In this document: one piece after another, positions 23,109 to 26,679 of the stretch
Position numbering within the stretch: position 1 is the first letter of the stretch
How the letters are laid out: the number at the start of each line of letters is the position of its first letter
Source: Bacillota bacterium
GTDB lineage: Bacteria > Bacillota > Clostridia > Lachnospirales > Lachnospiraceae
NCBI GenBank assembly: GCA_023409535.1
Contig: JAEYGZ010000018.1
Span: 1-26,679, forward strand
Direction: 5' to 3'
DNA: 26,679 nt
Made by a program: the position numbers and the translations under genes
Notes under the pieces: model-generated
What the model was told of the DNA's origin: nothing
Database searches by the model: none
The model's input: the letters and a program-made list of their open reading frames with translations, nothing else

Positions 23109-23852
23109 ATGCAGATCGATTTAACAGGTAAGAAAGCGCTGGTCACCGGCGCCAGCCGGGGATTGGGCCGTGCTATCGCGCTGTCGCTGGCACGCGCCGG
23201 TGCCGATGTGGTTATCACGTATGAAAAGTCAGTCGATAAAGCCCAGGCCGTGGTCGATGAGATAAGCGCGCTGGGGCGGCACAGTGAGGCGGTTCAGGCC
23301 GACAGCGCCAGTGCAGAGGCTATTCAGGACGCGGTCACCCATGCGGCGCGCACCCTCGGCGGGCTGGACATTCTGGTCAATAACGCCGGTATCGCCCGCG
23401 GCGGCCCGCTGGAGTCCATGACGCTGGCGGATATCGATGCCCTGATTAACGTCAACATTCGCGGCGTGGTGATCGCCACGCAGGAAGCGCTGGTACACAT
23501 GTCTGACGGCGGACGCATTATCAATATCGGTAGCTGTCTGGCAAACCGCGTGGCGATGCCGGGTATCTCCGTCTACTCCATGACCAAATCCGCGCTTAAC
23601 TCCTTCACGCGCGGTCTGGCGCGGGATCTGGGGCCCCGCGGTATTACCGTGAACCTGGTGCATCCCGGCCCGACCAACAGCGATATGAACCCGGAGGACG
23701 GCGAACAGGCAGAAGCCCAGCGTCAGATGATTGCCGTCGGTCATTACGGGCAACCGGAAGATATCGCGGCGGCGGTCACCTTCCTCGCCAGCCCGGCCGC
23801 CGGACAGATCTCCGGTACAGGGCTGGATGTGGACGGCGGTTTGAACGCCTGA
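23109..23852 (+). CDS. Short-chain dehydrogenase/reductase (SDR)
   Basis: This classical SDR of 247 residues has the cofactor motif TGASRGLG (13-20), NNAG (91-94) and the catalytic set S142, Y156 and K160 in YSMTK. E40 at the end of the second strand (TYEKS) may influence the choice between NADH and NADPH. The C-terminal SGTGLDVDGG is typical. It follows ybdH on the same strand by 57 bp and is followed by a terminator, suggesting a two-gene operon. The substrate is unknown; a sugar, polyol or oxo-acid derivative linked to the neighbouring importer is possible. Confidence 0.9.
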   Translation: MQIDLTGKKALVTGASRGLGRAIALSLARAGADVVITYEKSVDKAQAVVDEISALGRHSEAVQADSASAEAIQDAVTHAARTLGGLDILVNNAGIARGGPLESMTLADIDALINVNIRGVVIATQEALVHMSDGGRIINIGSCLANRVAMPGISVYSMTKSALNSFTRGLARDLGPRGITVNLVHPGPTNSDMNPEDGEQAEAQRQMIAVGHYGQPEDIAAAVTFLASPAAGQISGTGLDVDGGLNA

Positions 23853-23868
23853 TCGCACATTTTCTGCA

Positions 23869-23898
23869 AGCCTCTGTCGCCCGGCAGAGGCGTTTTCG
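23869..23898 (+). terminator. Terminator after the SDR gene
   Basis: GCCTCTG (23870-23876) and CAGAGGC (23885-23891) form a 7-bp stem with an 8-base loop, followed by GTTTTC on the plus strand. The T-run is short. Confidence 0.65.
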
Positions 23899-23966
23899 CA
23901 CCGCCTCGACGGTTTGCGTTTTGCCGCTTACTTGCATTTGTTCTCCGCTCTACAGTAGCCCATAAG

Positions 23967-23996
23967 AAATTCGGAATTTATCTAATAGTCTTATTA
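23967..23996. promoter_or_regulatory. Two palindromes upstream of the toxin-antitoxin genes
   Basis: AAATTC-G-GAATTT (23967-23979) and TAATA-GTCT-TATTA (23983-23996) lie 40-70 bases before the toxin start in AT-rich DNA. Toxin-antitoxin operons usually repress themselves through such dyads. Binding is inferred. Confidence 0.4.
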
Positions 23997-24035
23997 TTTC
24001 CTTATATTTTGTGTGGGCGTACAGTGGAGGTACGG

Positions 24036-24332
24036 ATGAAGATTGTCTGGTCCAATGGGGCAAAGAAGGCATTTTTAAAGATTGACGAGCGATATCAGCG
24101 TCGCATTGAGTTGAAGCTTGTTGAGCTGGATGACCGCTCGGCTCCCCGGCCCGATATCAAAAAAATATCGGCGACAGAAGATCACTACCGGCTACGCGTT
24201 GGCGATTACCGCATCGTCTATACGCTTCGGGACGACCCCGATAACCATTGTTATGTTTTGGCCGTTAAGCGCAGAACATCAACAACTTACCTGCACGAGG
24301 AGAAAGCCACCTATGGCTGTTCAGCTAATTAA
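24036..24332 (+). CDS. RelE/ParE-family toxin of a type II toxin-antitoxin system
   Basis: The 98-residue protein has the RelE/ParE fold, recognisable from WSNGAKKAFLKIDERYQRRI at the N-terminus, then HYRLRVGDYRIVYTL and YVLAVKRR. Basic and aromatic residues at the end fit an mRNA-interferase active site. ATG at 24036 follows GGAGG with good spacing; an in-frame alternative upstream lacks support. It overlaps the antitoxin by 20 bases. Whether it cuts mRNA or poisons gyrase (ParE type) cannot be told from the sequence. Confidence 0.9.
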   Translation: MKIVWSNGAKKAFLKIDERYQRRIELKLVELDDRSAPRPDIKKISATEDHYRLRVGDYRIVYTLRDDPDNHCYVLAVKRRTSTTYLHEEKATYGCSAN

Positions 24333-24717
24333 GGACGATAACGGAAAAACGCAGTACGTGGTTATTCCCTATGATGAATATTTTCGTATGTGCCTGCAGA
24401 TGGCGGAAATCGACGACGAAACCGACGACGATCTGGAAGATATTGAAGTCGAACACGATGAGCTGGATGACGTTGAACTTCCAGGTGAGGTTTGCAGCAT
24501 CATGACCTGGCAGAACGTCAGCCTGCAGGCCGCCTGGCGCATCCTGCGCGGCATGTCCCAGCAGGAGGTGGCAGAGAAACTCGGCATCAGCCAGTCTGCC
24601 GTATCACAGCTGGAAGCGCTGGACTCCCGTCCGCAAAAGCGCACCCGTGAAAAGCTGGCGGCGATCTACGGCTGTAAACAGGAGCAGATCAGCCTCTATT
24701 TACCGAAAGAGGGTTAA
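24313..24717 (+). CDS. XRE-family antitoxin
   Basis: The 134-residue partner has an N-terminal segment like PHD/type II antitoxins (MAVQLIKDDNGKTQYVVIPY), a very acidic linker at about 31-57 that may occupy the basic toxin surface, and a C-terminal helix-turn-helix at about 70-125 (MSQQEVAEKLGISQSAVSQL). The toxin-first order is like HigBA. The stop overlaps that of the convergent ybdD gene by four bases (24714-24717). Confidence 0.88.
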   Translation: MAVQLIKDDNGKTQYVVIPYDEYFRMCLQMAEIDDETDDDLEDIEVEHDELDDVELPGEVCSIMTWQNVSLQAAWRILRGMSQQEVAEKLGISQSAVSQLEALDSRPQKRTREKLAAIYGCKQEQISLYLPKEG

Positions 24718-24911
24718 CAGCACTTCGCTCCGCCCTTGCCGCCGTAACGGGCGTCCTGACGATCGCGGAAAAATTCGTCGTAGGTCATTGGCGTCTGGTC
24801 CGGATGGTTGACGCGCATATGCTCGACATAGTTGTCGTAGTCCGGCACGCCAATCATCATTTTGGCGGCCTGGCCCAGGTATTTACCTGCTTTGGAAAGG
24901 GTGTCGAACAT
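24714..24911 (-). CDS. ybdD: YbdD/YjiX family small protein
   Basis: This small protein of 65 residues, with the pair of cysteines at its end (KCC), matches E. coli YbdD. Published work shows that YbdD, or its paralogue YjiX for BtsT, is needed for pyruvate uptake by CstA. It is directly downstream of cstA, as in E. coli, with 103 bp between that contain two repeats. There is no signal peptide. It overlaps the antitoxin stop on the other strand. Confidence 0.95.
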   Translation of the reverse strand: MFDTLSKAGKYLGQAAKMMIGVPDYDNYVEHMRVNHPDQTPMTYDEFFRDRQDARYGGKGGAKCC

Positions 24912-24931
24912 AAGTCATTTCTCGTTTGTTT

Positions 24932-24964
24932 CCCTCACCCCGGCCCTCTCCCAAAGGGAGAGGG
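24932..24964 (-). repeat. REP-like palindromic repeat, copy 3
   Basis: CCCTCACCCCGG is followed by CCCTCTCCC-AAA-GGGAGAGGG, the same unit and orientation as the copy at 9756-9791. It lies between cstA and ybdD. Confidence 0.8.
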
Positions 24965-24975
24965 AGGATAAGAAA

Positions 24976-25007
24976 TGTAGGCCGGGTAAGCGCTAGCACC
25001 ACCCGGC
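24976..25007. repeat. REP element between ybdD and cstA
   Basis: TGTAG then GCCGGGT...ACCCGGC with an internal AGCGCTAGC is a standard enterobacterial REP sequence. It ends 8 bp before the cstA stop. Together with copy 3 of the other repeat it makes a structured junction that may lower or separate ybdD expression. Confidence 0.85.
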
Positions 25008-25014
25008 ACACAGG

Positions 25015-26679
25015 TTAATGCGCCCCTTTGGCCTGGGTGACAATCTCTTCCAGGTTCTCAGGCATCGGTTCATACGGTGTCTCTTTCGCTGTCGGCTTGT
25101 CTTCTTTCAGCGCCGCCAGCGCGGTCTTCAGAGAATACAACGCCAGTACCACGACCACCACCATAAAGAAGATGGTCAGCCCGGCATCCAGACGGTTGTT
25201 AAACACCAGTTGCGACAGCTGTGATTCCGTATACTGCGCCGGGATTTTACCGCTGTCGATCATCGCCTGGAACTTATTGGCAATCGCCAGGAAGCCCACT
25301 TTATTGTCCGGGCTGAAGGCTTTCTGCCAGCCCGCCGTCAGGGTACAAATCAGCAGCCAGGCGGTAGGCAGCAGTGCTACCCAGGCATAACGCTGGCGCT
25401 TCATCTTGAACAGCACCACCGCACACAGCATCAGCGCCATCCCTGCCAGCATCTGGTTAGCGATACCGAACAGCGGCCACAGCGTGTTAATACCGCCAAG
25501 CGGATCCACCACGCCCTGATGCAGAAAGTACCCCCACGCCAGCACGCACAAGGCCGTTGCCAGCAGGTTCGCCGGGAGCGAATCGGTACGCTTCAGATTC
25601 GGGGAGATCACACCCAGCAGATCCTGCAGCATAAAGCGCGCCGCACGCGTCCCCGCATCCACCGCCGTCAGAATAAACAGCGCTTCAAAGAGAATGGCGA
25701 AGTGATACCAGAACGAGACATCCATCAGCCCGCCCAGCGCACCGTGAAGTATGTAGGCCATGCCCACCGCCAGCGTAGGTGCGCCACCCGCGCGGGAGAT
25801 AATCGACTGCTCGCCCACTTCACTGGCGATACTCGTCAACGTATCCGGGGTAATGGCAAAGCCCCAGCCGCTTACCACCTGTGCTGCGGACGCCACCACG
25901 TCGGCGGTGCCCGCCGGAGCCAGAACCGCCATCGGGCTGTTCATCGCGAAGTAGACGCCCGGGTCGATAATGCAGGCAGAGACCAGCGCCATGATCGCCA
26001 CGAAGGACTCCATCAGCATGCCGCCGTAGCCAATCAGGCAGGCCTGATTCTCATTCGCCAGCATCTTCGGCGTGGTCCCGGAGGCAATCAGCGCGTGGAA
26101 GCCCGACACCGCCCCACAGGCGATGGTGATAAACAGGAACGGGAACAGGTTACCGGTCCAGACCGGGCCGGTGCCGTCAATAAATTTGGTCAGCGCAGGC
26201 ATGGTCAGGGTCGGGCGCATAATCAGAATGCCGATCGCCAGCCCGACGATGGTGCCGATTTTCAGGAAGGTGGAGAGGTAGTCACGCGGGGCCAGCAGCA
26301 GCCATACCGGCAGCACCGCCGCCACGAAGCCATAGCCCACCAGCATCCAGGTCAGTTGCACGCCGGTGAAGTCGAAGAACGGTGCCCAGGTCGGGCTTTC
26401 CGCCACCCAGCCGCCGGAAATAATGGCGAACACCAGGAACACCAGGCCAATCACCGACACTTCACCAATGCGGCCCGGACGCAGGTAGCGGATGTAGATC
26501 CCCATGAACAGCGCCAGCGGAATGGTAAAGGCAACGGTATAGGTTCCCCACGGGCTGTGGGTCAGCGCTTTCACCACGATCATCGCCAGCACCGCGAGGA
26601 TGATCACCATGATCATAAAGGTCGCGATCAGGGCGATCACCCCGGCCGTGGCTCCCATCTCCTCTTTCACCAGCTCACC
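25015..26679 (-). CDS. cstA: Pyruvate/peptide transporter CstA (3' part; cut by window end)
   Basis: CstA is an inner-membrane carrier linked to pyruvate uptake and to peptide use under carbon starvation. The visible part encodes 554 residues from GELVKEEMGATAG to the C-terminus GAH; the full protein is about 701, so roughly the first 147 residues lie outside the window. It holds a dozen or more hydrophobic segments and the family stretch GYGGMLMESFVAIMAL. No frame break is seen. The expected cAMP-CRP and BtsR-type or CsrA control regions would be upstream and are not visible. Confidence 0.97.
   Translation of the reverse strand, partial: GELVKEEMGATAGVIALIATFMIMVIILAVLAMIVVKALTHSPWGTYTVAFTIPLALFMGIYIRYLRPGRIGEVSVIGLVFLVFAIISGGWVAESPTWAPFFDFTGVQLTWMLVGYGFVAAVLPVWLLLAPRDYLSTFLKIGTIVGLAIGILIMRPTLTMPALTKFIDGTGPVWTGNLFPFLFITIACGAVSGFHALIASGTTPKMLANENQACLIGYGGMLMESFVAIMALVSACIIDPGVYFAMNSPMAVLAPAGTADVVASAAQVVSGWGFAITPDTLTSIASEVGEQSIISRAGGAPTLAVGMAYILHGALGGLMDVSFWYHFAILFEALFILTAVDAGTRAARFMLQDLLGVISPNLKRTDSLPANLLATALCVLAWGYFLHQGVVDPLGGINTLWPLFGIANQMLAGMALMLCAVVLFKMKRQRYAWVALLPTAWLLICTLTAGWQKAFSPDNKVGFLAIANKFQAMIDSGKIPAQYTESQLSQLVFNNRLDAGLTIFFMVVVVVLALYSLKTALAALKEDKPTAKETPYEPMPENLEEIVTQAKGAH

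Noticed and set aside
1..26679. tRNA, rRNA, CRISPR or insertion sequences
   Set aside because: No sequence with the required structure or coding content was seen on either strand.

Overview
The window comes from an enterobacterial chromosome close to Enterobacter, Lelliottia or Klebsiella; the species cannot be fixed from sequence alone. The support is the E. coli-like order ahpF-ahpC-ybdO-ybdN-ybdM-ybdL and ybdH...ybdD-cstA, protein lengths and active-site spacings typical of the family, a near-consensus ERIC element, REP elements and MetJ-type operators. No rRNA, tRNA, CRISPR array, insertion sequence or transposase gene was seen.

Layout. (1) 1-3.0 kb: the alkyl hydroperoxide reductase operon ahpC-ahpF on the minus strand, with an ERIC element between the two genes. 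A 638-bp non-coding stretch upstream carries a strong minus-strand terminator and no dsbG. (2) 3.0-5.9 kb: ybdO (LysR regulator), ybdN (PAPS-reductase-like) and ybdM (ParB/sulfiredoxin fold) on the plus strand. (3) 5.9-12.6 kb: methionine salvage, with ybdL divergent from mtnBCD and mtnA divergent from mtnK. Each divergent promoter region contains tandem met boxes. Between mtnD and mtnA lie a two-regulator, phage-switch-like module and an AHSA1/SRPBCC gene, bordered by two inverted copies of a REP-like repeat. (4) 12.65-16.8 kb: a large intimin-like inverse autotransporter with seven Big-1 repeats. (5) 16.9-23.9 kb: a sugar-type ABC importer operon (ATPase, permease, binding protein) with an LVIVD beta-propeller gene at its end. 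It is divergent from ybdH/hcxA plus a short-chain dehydrogenase, and a weaker met-box-like array lies between. (6) 24.0-24.7 kb: a RelE-type toxin and XRE antitoxin pair. (7) 24.7 kb to the end: ybdD and the 3' part of cstA.

How the genes fit together. MtnK, MtnA, MtnB, MtnC, MtnD and YbdL together make a complete route from methylthioribose to methionine, and the operators imply shared control by MetJ. The most interesting inference is that the neighbouring ABC importer, with YbdH, the dehydrogenase and the propeller protein, takes up and processes methylthioribose or a related sulfur-containing sugar. Compared with my recollection of E. coli K-12, where ybdD, ybdH and ybdL are adjacent, this interval holds about 15 kb of extra genes.
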